From Clarkia xantiana subsp. parviflora (Eukaryota; Streptophyta; Magnoliopsida; Myrtales; Onagraceae): a stretch of DNA of 64,000 bases. Location: contig JAPTYO010000008.1 of assembly GCA_036873135.1 (NCBI GenBank), forward strand, positions 35,722,819 through 35,786,818. Reading direction: 5' to 3'. This document shows positions 23,436 to 33,852 of the stretch, piece after piece. The notes beneath the pieces are model-generated. The model saw only the letters and a program-made list of their open reading frames with translations, did no database searches and was not told where the DNA came from. A program made the position numbers and the translations under genes. Every line of letters begins with the position of its first letter. The stretch's first letter is position 1.

Positions 23436-26400
23436 AAGGACTACATAGCCAACGATAAAGGACTGTTCGCCATGTTTAGACGACTGTCAAAGGATTCTAA
23501 GAGGATATACATTTGCGAAAACTCACAAGTTGAAGTCATAGGATTAGGGAACTGCAAATTGTCTATGCACAATGGCAGGACCATGCTACTTGAGAATGTC
23601 ATGTTTGCTCCTAGAATCCGTAGAAATGTTGTTTCCGTTTCCGCTCTAATGAATAATAATTACATTTCATCATTTGAGAAGAACTTTTTTCGTTTTAATA
23701 AAGGCAATCTCTTCTTTGGGCATTCCTATTTCTCTTATGGACTCTTTATCATGGATCTGAATGGTAGCATAAATGCGAATAGAATGTATACATTGTCCTC
23801 CAGGGAAGTAGAGACTGATGCAGCCGGATGGCATGCGAGGCTGGGACACATAAGCGATGATAGGGTCCATTCATTGGCCTGAAGAGAGCTTTTGCCTGGT
23901 ACCAGCAATCTGACTAAACTCACTTGCCACGATTGTCTAGCTGGGAAATCCACCCGCAAACCATTTGGAGAAGCTCAACGAGCCGTATATCCATTGCAGT
24001 TGATTCACTCCGACGTATGTGGACCACTGAATGTAACCGCTAGGAATGGGAAACGATACTTCGTAACTTTCATTGACGACTATACCCATTACGGGTTAAC
24101 TCATTTGATTACTCGTAAATCCGAGGCAATGGATTGCTTTAAAAAATTTCTAAACCTCGTAGAGAATCAACAGGATCGAAAGGTAAAAATCTTACGCACT
24201 GATAGAGGTGGAGAATATCTCTCTAATGAGTTTGATAAGTTGTGCAAAGAAAGGGGGATAGCCCGTCAAACGACAATCCCCAACACACCACAGCAGAATG
24301 GTGTGGCTGAACGTCGTAATCGAACTATCCTAGATATGGTCAGAACTATGATGTCGCAAGCACAATTACCTATCTCCTATTGGAGTGATGCGTTATTGAC
24401 TGCCACTCATGTAGTAAACCTTGTCCCAACCAAAGCGGTAAACACAACACCCTGTGAGCTATGGCATGGTAGAGAATTAAATCTCACAAGATTGCGACCT
24501 TGGGGTTGCGCTACCTATACACATACAACTGAGAGCCGTTTCGGCAAGTTGGGACCCAGAGGACTAAAGAGTATCTTTATTAGATATTCGTATAACTCTA
24601 AGGGATACGTATTTGTGTCAACACAGGAAAAAGGTGGCCTGGTCGAACATGAATCCAGAGACGTGACTTTTCTTGAGGACAAATTTCCAACGCTTGGAGA
24701 AATCAAAACAGATGAGGTATTTACTGAACTAGAGCAGGATAACATTGATGATCAGGTCCCACTTACTTCAAGTGGGATATTTGAACCAGCAACTCAAGTG
24801 AATGACATGGTCAATGAAAATGAGAACATTTTCATTGTAAATCCAGTGGGAGGAATAAACCCTACCACACTCACTGTTCCTGCAGAGACGAATCAAGTTG
24901 AACCTAATAATCATGTTTCCGGACCAATACCACAACCACCAATACTACCCATTGTTTCCAGTGGGAGTTTACCGACCAACTTGGTTCCAGATCCTAGTGA
25001 TCAAGGAATTAATCTCGGAGATATGATCCCGAGACCAAGAGGTCGACCTAGGAAGGTTGTAGGACAAGGTTCGAACACTGCACTTGTTCCCAGTGGGAGT
25101 GATGCTACGATCAGAAGCATTGTTCTGAGTGGGAGTAATGTTCAAAGTCAAGATGGGAGCAACGAGCATAGACGTAGTCAAAGGCATAGAACTTCTCATA
25201 AGAAGTATCCCATTGAGAGAGAGGAGAAATCTTCACTCTAACATCTGTTGACGAACCTGTAACGGTTCAACAAGCGTTGAAAGAAGAGAAGGAATGGAGG
25301 AATGCAATGGAGAAAAAAATATCATCAATGAAAGCCAATTCGGTTTGGTCTTTAGTTTATTTATCTACTGGATGCAGGGCCATAGGTGCAAAGTGGGTTC
25401 TCAAATTGAAACTCACTGCTGGTGGAAAGGTTGAGCAATACAAAGCTCGACTTGTTGCAAAAGGATATACCCAACTTCACTGAGTAGATTTTGACGAAAC
25501 ATACTCACCAACTGTGCGTTACACCACAGTACAGGCCATTCTAGCCTTGGTCGCAAGTCTCGATCTCGAGCTGCACCAAATGGATGTTAAGACTGCATTC
25601 CTCCATGGAAACCTGGAGGAAGAGATCTACATGGAGCAACCAGAGGGTTTTATTACTCCCGGTAACGAACGTAAAGTTTGCAAACTCCAAAGGTCCATCT
25701 ACGGTCTTAAACATTCGTCACGGCAATGGTACCGCAGATTCCACGAGGAAATCATAGGAAAAGGATTTGTGAATCTTCACGAGGATCCGTGCGTGTATTA
25801 TAAGACTTCTGGGTCTAAGTATGTCATCTTAACATTATACGTGGACGACATACTCATTGCCGCAAACGACATGAGTTTTATGAACAAGTCAAAGTCTTGG
25901 TTGGCATCAATATTTGAGATGAAAGACATGGGAGAGGCCACATAACTTGGGCATTAAAATTGCTAGATATCGGGCTACCCGGAAATTATGTCTATCTCAG
26001 GAAGCCTATATCAATAAGTTTTTGAAAAGGTTCAGATTACAGGATGCTAAACCCGTGGATACGCCGGTAGTATTTGGGTGCGCACTGTCAAAACGTGAGG
26101 GCCCCAAGAACCTGGCAGAGCGCGAACAGATAAAGGGTGCAGAGTATTTAAGCATGGTTGGTAGTTTGATGTACGCCATGCAATGCACTCATCCAGATAT
26201 CTATTACGATGTGGGCCTAGTACCGCGTTTCCAATCAGATCCTGGCTATCAGCATTTAAAGGCTGTAAAACGAATAATTTGTTATCTGAAAGATACTGCC
26301 GACTATGCTCTATGCTATGAGGGCGGGAAGTTAGAATTGACCGGTTACAGTGACGCCGACCATGGTGGCGATCCGGATAATCGTAAGTCCACCACAGAAG

Positions 26401-26790
26401 GAGTATTTCTCCTTGCTAATGCCGCCATTTCATGGACGAGCAAGAAGAAAACCTGTGTCGCGCTGTCAACAATGGAATCGGAATTCGTTGCTCTCTCTAA
26501 GAATGCACAGGAAGCAGTCTGGCTGAAAAGGCTTCTTACTGCGTTTCTTGGTGGTGACGTCGGAAGTAACCAGTAAAGGTGTTCTCCGACAGTTAGGCAG
26601 CTATTGCGGCAGTTAAGAATCCGAAGTACCATAGTAGGACCAAACACATTGATGTTAAATATTTCTATTCTAAATCGATGGTAGAAGACAATATAATCAC
26701 CATGGAATACTTTTCCACTGATAATATGATTGCGGACCCATTAACTAAGCCACTACGCAGGGAGATATTCGAAAAGCATGTAAAATAGCT
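23436..26790 (+). pseudogene. Family B pol, copy 4 (protease end, integrase, RT, RNase H)
   Basis: The most complete family B pol here. It starts just after the protease active site, in a segment that matches 54100-54250. It continues through the HHCC zinc domain (His-Ala-Arg-Leu-Gly-His near 23830, Cys-His-Asp-Cys near 23925), the integrase core with Ser-Asp-Val-Cys-Gly-Pro, Thr-Asp-Arg-Gly-Gly and the Val-Ala-Glu-Arg glutamate, the linker, RT (YVDD at 25838-25849) and RNase H (near 26344). The frame from 23892 to 25241 is open through integrase. Breaks are a TGA at 23880-23882, a frameshift near 25220, a TGA at 25481-25483, an indel near 25940, a lost base near 26570 and further stops. Gag is absent. 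The lineage is Tork-like by the RT text, not proven. Confidence 0.9.
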
Positions 26791-27870
26791 TGGATTGCGT
26801 AGGGTTTAGAAATGACATTTATCTGTGATAACATTTTGATATTAGAAAGTTACATTTTGTAAGCGAAATAATTGAAACTGAGTTTATAATCAATCGACGT
26901 CATAATGTTTTGATTACATCAAATTTACGGTCTATAAACTGAGTCGTAGGAGGACGCAATCCATCTGCCAAAACTATGTCGAATGTGGGCCTTACCTAGT
27001 CACGCAGGTACGGTCGTCTTGCGGTGATGGGAGGCCTTACTATGCAAGGCTGGCTAAGAATCAGGGGGATAAACCTGATTACGCAGAACGATTGTCTTTT
27101 GTCGAAGTAACTCGACATGATCTTCGTCCTGTAGATCGCCGCGATGAACTCTGTTCGTCATAAATCCACATTCTGGGCCAGATGAAAATCTGTGATAGCA
27201 TGATTGACATGTCCCATTCATGTTGACCCAAAAGGTTCAGGTATGCTATCAACGCGTGCTTCATATTACGCGTGCCATGTACGACCACGGGGTCATAGCT
27301 CGGTTGTGCTAGGAAAAGAATCCTCGTGATTTTGGCGGGCGCAAACTTCTTCACCTCGAGCGTGTGATTGATCCCGGGAGCCTTATGAAGAGGCACCCAA
27401 AGTATCCTCATGGACTCAGAACGCATACCTATGGTGAGGCCCAATGCTCGCTTCCTGGCGTACGAGCATAGTGCTGAACAAAGAGGCCCAGTGACCACGT
27501 CTATGGAAACCGGTTGGGTTTGACTAAGGGTATGAGCGATGGGGATGGTCAAATTCACCTATAATTCACCGACTCTTGTATTCACTAAGGTGGCCACCAG
27601 CCGGATATTAGTTGAAGGTTGTGAATACTTGTACGGATGCCTTGGAGAAGTGTTCCTATGTGGAAACTAGGCAAATGGAGAATTATCAGTTGACCTAGGA
27701 TACAGCGCGGTATAATATGTATAAATGTTGTTTATAACAGGTTGATTGGAGAAAAAGGAATCAACGTTCCGCGGGCGCTACAACACTCCTAACAGATGAG
27801 TAGCAAGATGTCCGTCGTATCCGCCGGTCGCACGGAAAACTTCGTATGAACATTCAGAAGCACGGAGCAG
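26791..27870 (+). other. Family B 3' noncoding block, copy 4
   Basis: Third complete copy of the 3' block, close to 17241-18377. On the minus strand it has a 159-codon open frame (27079-27558) that is partly shared, with stops, by the other copies. I do not annotate it as a gene. The block runs into the truncated LTR at 27871 without the usual LTR start. Confidence 0.7.
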
Positions 27871-28314
27871 ACCGAAATAATTAGGTGGGGTAAAGTGGAC
27901 TTTTGTCCACTTTACTCCTCCTATAAATAAGAGGTGTTCGGGAATATTTTAGGGTTAATCATAATTCTCTCACAAGAGTATTTTAGAGAGAAAACCCTCT
28001 TCCCACACCTACAAGGTTCGGCCACACCAAGCATAACACTAGGGGTGTGCCAAATTACTTTCGAGCAACTATCCGAAGATCTGTCCCCGTGTCAAGAATT
28101 GATCTGAGGCTTTGCTGTGGAGCTAACACCACATAGAGCTTCTTTCACAAGAACCTCTACGGGTTCCGTCCGGTTGGTCGAGAACTTCCTCGTAAAAAGG
28201 ATCTTGGACTACGGTAAATGTTGAGGTATGTGTAACTCTTCTGCTGCGTAATTTCGATTACATGCACGTACCATGTTTTTTGTTTCCGTAGTGATTACTC
28301 CCCGTAATCTAACA
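27871..28314 (+). repeat. Family B LTR, subfamily 2, 5'-truncated
   Basis: Matches the last ~430 bases of the LTR at 18378-18964, ending CCCCGTAATCTAACA. The junction near 27871 falls in a CCGAAAT word found on both sides, suggesting a short-homology deletion of the LTR's left part. Its right end abuts gypsy coding sequence. Confidence 0.8.
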
Positions 28315-29457
28315 CCTCCCCCATTCCGTGATGAGTATGGAACCTCATACCTTGATGGGCCGTGGAGGGGACGATATAGTTGGATTTGAGAGTCGTCCTT
28401 CCCAATATGGCGTTGTAGGCGTTTATCTGGTCGACGACTATGAAACGCACATTTAAGCACAGTGATTTCCATCATTTCCCTAGGATCACGGGGAATTGGA
28501 TTACTCCCAAGGGTAAGTCGTTCTCCCTGCAAATCCTACTAGGGGGAATTCATTTCCTAGAGGTCTTTCCTCTGGTACCCAATTGCGGCGACGACCTCGA
28601 AGGTAATTACATCAGCCGAACTTCCTCCGTCGATATGTACTATCTTTATCTCGAAATCATCTATCCGAGTTGTGATTACCTGGGCATCCTCATGGGGTTC
28701 TTTTGCCATAGCCAATTCATCTGCCGAGAAGGTGACTGTCATTAGCTCCAACACCTTTGATCTCTTGTGCGTGCCTGATGAGGAGGCGTTTTGGGCCGTA
28801 TAAACGTCTCGAGCAGCGCTTGATTCTCCTCTCGCCGCAAATCCTCCTGACAGGACATTAATGTCGTAATCTGGATAGGTCCTCCATCTTCTTCGCTCGT
28901 GAGCACGATGGCGATGGTGACGTTGGATTTCCTCTTGCATAAACTCAACTTCCCTCCTAGCAAGGAGGAAAATTTCAGTGTCATGCCCCTCTGTTTGATG
29001 GTACTCACAACATGGGAGGGGTTGACGACTTTCTTCGCTAAGCTGGAGTCTTTCCAACCTTTGTTGGGTTTGTCGGAACTCTCTTCCCTGGGTGGAAAGA
29101 TATCTTTGCACGGATGAGTTTCTGCCTCGACTCTAGAAGGCTTCTTGCTGAGTCGAACGATCAGCACGAGCATGTTCTACTGTGACATAGAGGGTTGCTC
29201 TTTGGATCAGATCTTCCCATCCTCTTACTGGTTTAGTATATTGAGTAATGGCTAAAGATTAGGATTATTGTTCCAATCCTCTGAACAATACTCGAATGGC
29301 CTCACCTTCAGAGAGTTCGCCACCGTTGTAGGCTCATTGGAACCAACAGAGATAGTTCTCCAATGTTTTTGTCGACCCCTGGAGTATGCACGGTTTTTTC
29401 TTATGCACGGTTTTTTCTTGGGTGACTCCTTGGTGGTGCCATGACTTTTTAATCGCC
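28315..29457 (-). pseudogene. Ty3/gypsy gag-protease remnant
   Basis: Reading leftward from the gypsy LTR: a damaged gag start, then a gag zinc-knuckle-like segment (Cys-Glu-Tyr-His-x-x-Glu-Gly-His-Asp-Thr-Glu, near 28995), then a protease region with Asn-Val-Leu-Ser-Gly-Gly and Asp-Gly-Gly-Ser-Ser-Ala-Asp (near 28620), and, in another frame, Ala-Ile-Leu-Gly-Arg-Thr-Thr-Leu (near 28400). This order is typical of Tat/Ogre-type gypsy elements. Most of gag is deleted and frames are broken. RT and integrase are missing; the sequence ends where the family B LTR begins at 28314. Confidence 0.8.
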
Positions 29458-29477
29458 TTCCCACAGACGGCGCCAAA
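29458..29477 (-). other. Gypsy primer-binding-site region
   Basis: On the minus strand the LTR end is followed by TTTGGCGCCGTCTGTGG, the stereotyped junction of Tat-type gypsy elements. Confidence 0.75.
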
Positions 29478-30238
29478 TGATGGGATCAAGTTGACGTGGC
29501 TCTTAGCTTCTGTCAGTGGACTTCGAGGTGTCGCCTTTGACTAGCTCACTTAGGTGTCTATCTCGACCTCACAGGGTACTTAGTTTCATTTGGAGTCTTT
29601 TAGGGCGTTAACCTGAAAAGGGGTTGGGGATCTTCCCCTGATTCCACTCTGAATTTTAAGTCAGTAATGGAATATGAGAGTAAAACTATGAAAAGTATAT
29701 GAGAGAATATAAGAATACATGAGTACTTATAGGCACAAATTTATACCGACTTTAAGTGGCGGAAGCTATGTTCTGATTGGCTGCTCAGTGGTGGTGGCCG
29801 CCTTTCTCTGATTGGTTGAAGGGGACGGTGATGTGTCAATAGGTGACAAGCAGGTCGCCACCTCATCATTCCTTAACGTCGAAAGTTCCTCTAAATAGGA
29901 GAAAAGTAGGTTGTCACCTCAGCTTTACCTTGAGAGGGGGGTTTCCTTGAATCAGAAGGCGGCAAGCAAGTTGCCAGCTGGTACCTCTTCCTTATAGGGA
30001 AGGATTTCTTCTTATGGTTTGGTCGTCGACTCGCCTTGTATCTGGGAAAGGGTTTTTATATAGAGTCGACACCTCTTCTTATATCATTTGGTTTAGTATC
30101 GTCACCTTAAGGAAGACTTATCGATACTTTGCCTTTGTTCCTCTGATGCGAACTTAAATGGTCGTCGACTTTATGCTTCAATGTCTCGACTTTGAATGTC
30201 TCGACCCGTTCAAGGTTATCTCAAGTCATATCCTAACA
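29478..30238 (-). repeat. Gypsy 5' LTR (761 bp), minus orientation
   Basis: On the minus strand it begins TGTTAGGATATG (at 30238) and ends CCCATCA (at 29478), TG...CA. It is followed by the primer-binding region and a gag remnant, so it is a 5' LTR. No 3' partner is in the window. Its upstream side abuts family B 3' block sequence. Confidence 0.72.
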
Positions 30239-30814
30239 ATGCACATTTTTCATTCTCCGACTGTTGTATTCACTAGGTGGCCACCAACCGAATATTAGTT
30301 GAAGGTTGTGAATACTTGTACAGATACGTTGGAGAAGTATTCATTTGGGGAAACTAGGCAATTGGAGAATAACAGTTGACCAGGGGTACAGCACCGCACA
30401 GAAGTAATAGGTTGTTAACAGGAAGTGAATCAATGTTCCGCGGGCGCTACAAAACTCTTAACTGATGAGTAGCACGATAGGTGGCCACCAGCCGAATATT
30501 AGTTGAAGATTGTGAATACTTGTAAAGATACCTTGTAGAAGTATTCATTTGAGGAAACTAGGCAATTGGAGAATAATAGTTGACCAGGGGTACAGCACCG
30601 CACAAAGAAGTAATAGGCTGTTAACAGGAAGTGAATCAATGTTCCGCGGACGCTACAAAACTCTTAACTAATGAGTAACACGATGTCCGTTGTGTCTGTC
30701 ATTCGCACGGAAAACCTCGTATGAACAAGATGGAAACTGGATTAGATCGAAGAACAAGTATTGATCCGTTGGTTTACAACATATTAATAAGCACTCATTC
30801 CGACGAGCGGAAGC
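30239..30814 (+). other. Family B 3' noncoding block fragment, copy 5
   Basis: Last part of the 3' block only, starting at the CACTAGGTGGCCACC landmark. It contains a 204-bp tandem duplication and ends at the LTR. The body of this copy is missing, replaced by the gypsy LTR. Confidence 0.7.
30275..30684 (+). repeat. 204-bp tandem duplication in the 3' block
   Basis: Two units, starting at 30275 and 30479, each beginning AGGTGGCCACCA and ending near an AGCACGAT/AACACGAT word. They differ by a few substitutions and a 2-base indel. The other copies of the block have one unit. Confidence 0.9.
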
Positions 30815-31410
30815 TGTTGGCATTTGGAGTTACTGGGGCCGCCGTAATAGGGAGCTCACTAATATAAGCCCAACATCCTAAGTATAATTGGGGTATGTCA
30901 CATTAGGGATTTTGGATCATGCCGAAATCCCAATGGACCATACGAGGCCCAGAATTAGGTCAACCCTATTATACATGGTGTGGCCGAGTTGGTGAGTGAG
31001 CCCTTAGGGGTTTTGGTCACCACCTCTTATAAATAGAAGGTGTTAGCGATTTATTTAGGGTTAATCACTCTCTCCCTTTTAGTTGTGACAAAATAAATCC
31101 ATCTTCGTATTTCACATAGTGTTTCGGCCGAATACTCACACACAAGGAGGTGCTGAATATGTCTTGTGCAATTCACCCGGAGATCCATTCCAACAACCGA
31201 ATTGAAGAGGCTTTGCTGTGGAGACCATTGCCTGTGGATTTCTCTCAGTTCAGAGTTCCGGCAGGACACTGTCCGGCAGATCGTGAACTCCCTCGTGACA
31301 ATCATGGGTTACGGAAAGCAAAACTGGTATGTGCTCTTTTTCTGCTGCATAATCTGTTTACAAGCATGTACCTAAGTTTTTATCCGTAATTGTATCCCCT
31401 AATTCTAATA
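30815..31410 (+). repeat. Family B LTR, diverged (about 596 bp)
   Basis: Starts TGTTGGCATTTGG and ends near CCCTAATTCTAATA, with LTR landmarks between: TATAAATAG TATA box near 31029, GAGGCTTTGCTGTGGAG and GATCGTGAACTCCCTCGT. It is the oldest-looking LTR of the family; the right end is approximate. Confidence 0.7.
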
Positions 31411-32541
31411 ATTGGCAGGTAGCTAACTGAGCTATGTGCGAGGCATTATAAATCCCAGTATAATTGGAAGGGAGCTGATATAGGTGATACACATTATATT
31501 TCCTAGTGGAATTGGAAAACGCTGAATAGATTCCAGTTGAAGTGGATGGGAGCTGAGTTTGGTGAGGAGATACATATAGAGACCAGTAAAAGTGAAAGGT
31601 GCTTGTTCTATGATGCAGGAATGGGACAACTGAAATGGTGGAATAGAAGCACTGGAATGATGTGGTAGATGTGGTGCTGCAATGGGAGGTGGAGTAAGAA
31701 ACGCTACAAGATATTTTCTCTTTGAAATTTTATGTTGACTGTTACTTGATCAAACATTGTAACAGATACCATATTTTAATATTAGAACAAAGAACATATA
31801 TCCCGCTGAAACAGTTAAATAAATGTCATATATATATATACCACGGTGAAACAACTAAACAAACGTCATATACCACATTGCAACAGTTAAAAAACATTCC
31901 CCCTCTGCTGATATTTCTCCAGCTTTTTGACAACAGCACTCATCATCTTCTTTACCTTAGTAGAAACCCTCTTACAATGAGGAACTTTGTTGAAAATTTT
32001 CCCAAGTGCCCGAGGTTTTCACCGCATCGGTGAGTCCACAATCGCATTTTCGTTGAAAGGGTGTGGCCATCGAACTACTAGAAGCCATTGAAGATATAAC
32101 TTAAGGTGGGAAAACGAAAAATTAAAGAGATTGGAGGAGAGAGCTCATCAAAATCGAAACGTCAAAACCCAATTGGAATAAGAAAGAAGAAAGAGGAATT
32201 ATTCGATTTGTTTACGGGAGAAGGGTATTTTCGTCAGTTCAGGTCATTCAATTTCTTAAATTTCCGCCATTGGTCACGTACGACTCATGTGACATTTTCC
32301 ATCCAAAACTAACGATTTTGTAGACGGTGCAACACCTGGGTCTTCTCGGATACCAAATTGTCACAAAAATTGTTTCGGGAACTATTTTGTATTGACGTGT
32401 TATCTCAGGCACCATTGATTATAATCCCCATTTTATATGATAATAAAATTAAAAAACTATTACTCCTTCATCAACTGCATTCTAATTGGCAGACGCAAGT
32501 TGATTGTACAAAAAAAATGATGGTCAGATTTGAAGTATTTT
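31411..32541. other. Unassigned DNA
   Basis: About 1.1 kb without a recognised gene. A 68-codon lysine-rich frame (32106-32312) starts at an ATG but matches no family I know. Parts of 32260-32400 vaguely resemble foldback-element arms (GTCACGTACGACTCATGTGAC), so a decayed DNA transposon is possible. Confidence 0.4.
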
Positions 32542-33070
32542 GGGTTAAGTCCTTATTTGGTCCTTAAATTTGTATAATTTTCGCAATCTGGTCATCAACC
32601 TCTAATTTCACGTGATTTGGTCATCAAACTCACACTAACTATTTAATTCCGTCCTTTTGTTAAAAAAAACTCATTTAATTTAAAAGATTTAACAATGTAA
32701 GAGTCGGTTTTACCCTCAATAAAACAGGTTTATCTATATAACATTATTAAAACGGTTATTATATAATAAAAATAATATTAATTATAATTATATAAAATAA
32801 ATAGCGGAATTGAAGCAAGTGCAGGAAAACCGATTCAGCTATTTATTTTATATAATAATAATTATTATTTATTTACATAATAACCGGTTTAATAATGTTA
32901 AATAGATAAACTGGTTCTATTGAGGGTAAAATCGGCTCTTACCTTATTAAATCCTTTAAATTAACGCTTGTTTTAACAGAAGGACGAAATTAAATAATTG
33001 GTGTGAGTTTGAGGACCAAATAACAGAAAATTAGAAGTCGATGACCAAATTGCAAAAACTGACTTAACCC
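32542..33070. mobile_element. Mutator-type foldback element
   Basis: A 529-bp inverted repeat from GGGTTAAGTC to GACTTAACCC, with arms of about 240 bp and a short centre near 32800-32835. Flanking 9-bp sequences AAGTATTTT (32533-32541) and GAGTATTTT (33071-33079) match at eight of nine positions, consistent with an aged Mutator-type target duplication. No ORF. Copia A2 is inserted at the right-hand duplication. Confidence 0.82.
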
Positions 33071-33079
33071 GAGTATTTT

Positions 33080-33259
33080 TATAGAAGTATGGTGCTTTCC
33101 ATAGTGCCAACATAATGCCTACAAGGTGCATACACCATATTGTACACCCATCCTTTATCCCTTGTACATGTACTTAGTGTACTCCTTAATTAGTCTATAT
33201 ATATAATACTTAGCTGATTGTAAACCCTAGTAATCAATGAAATATTATTACACCTTCTA
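33080..33259 (+). repeat. A2 5' LTR (180 bp)
   Basis: Begins TATAGAAGTA and ends CCTTCTA directly before the primer-binding site. A TATATATAATA TATA box lies near 33197-33208. Confidence 0.93.
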
Positions 33260-33272
33260 TGGTATCAGAGCT
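33260..33272 (+). other. A2 primer-binding site
   Basis: TGGTATCAGAGCT, complementary to the 3' end of initiator tRNA-Met, directly after the LTR. Confidence 0.92.
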
Positions 33273-33852
33273 GGTTTTACGGCACTTGCTTGGAGATGAA
33301 GAAATCCTGAATTTCTTAATTTCTTCTTCAAGATCTTTGGGATTTCAGCTTGGATTGTTCATTTGAGTGTTCATTTGATTGCTCATTCATCTTTGATTTC
33401 GCCATTTCTTGTTCAAGGATGGCTGTGTGTAAGTCTCATTTCTAGATCTATTTGGTGCTCAGCTGAGTTGAAGTTGAGTTCTTGGGTTGAGCTTGAATTG
33501 AGTAGTTTTGCTTAGTTCTACTTGATTTGAGCTACAGATTGGTGTATTCGTTGATTGCTATTGAGGATTTTTTGGATTGGAATTGTAGATTTCTGAATCT
33601 ACAATCATTTTCTATTGATTGTTCTTGGATCTGTGCGTGGAATTCCTTGGCTGCACAGATTGCTTGCTAGTTTTGCTAGCTGGCCTATTTTGGACTATTG
33701 GTGAGCTGTTCTTGGCTGGATTGCTAGCTGTCTGTTTTGTCCTATTGGAATTGTTGTTTCTTGGTGATTTTCTGAGCAAATTTCATGATTATTGGATTGT
33801 TCTTGAGGAACAAGTTGGCTGAGACTTTATACTCAATTTTGAGGCTCAGAAA
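33273..33852 (+). other. A2 untranslated leader
   Basis: About 580 T-rich bases with no supported gene before the gag ATG. Confidence 0.7.

Noticed and set aside
30275..30684. CRISPR-like array
   Set aside because: Only two large adjacent units without spacers; it is a simple tandem duplication in a plant retroelement.
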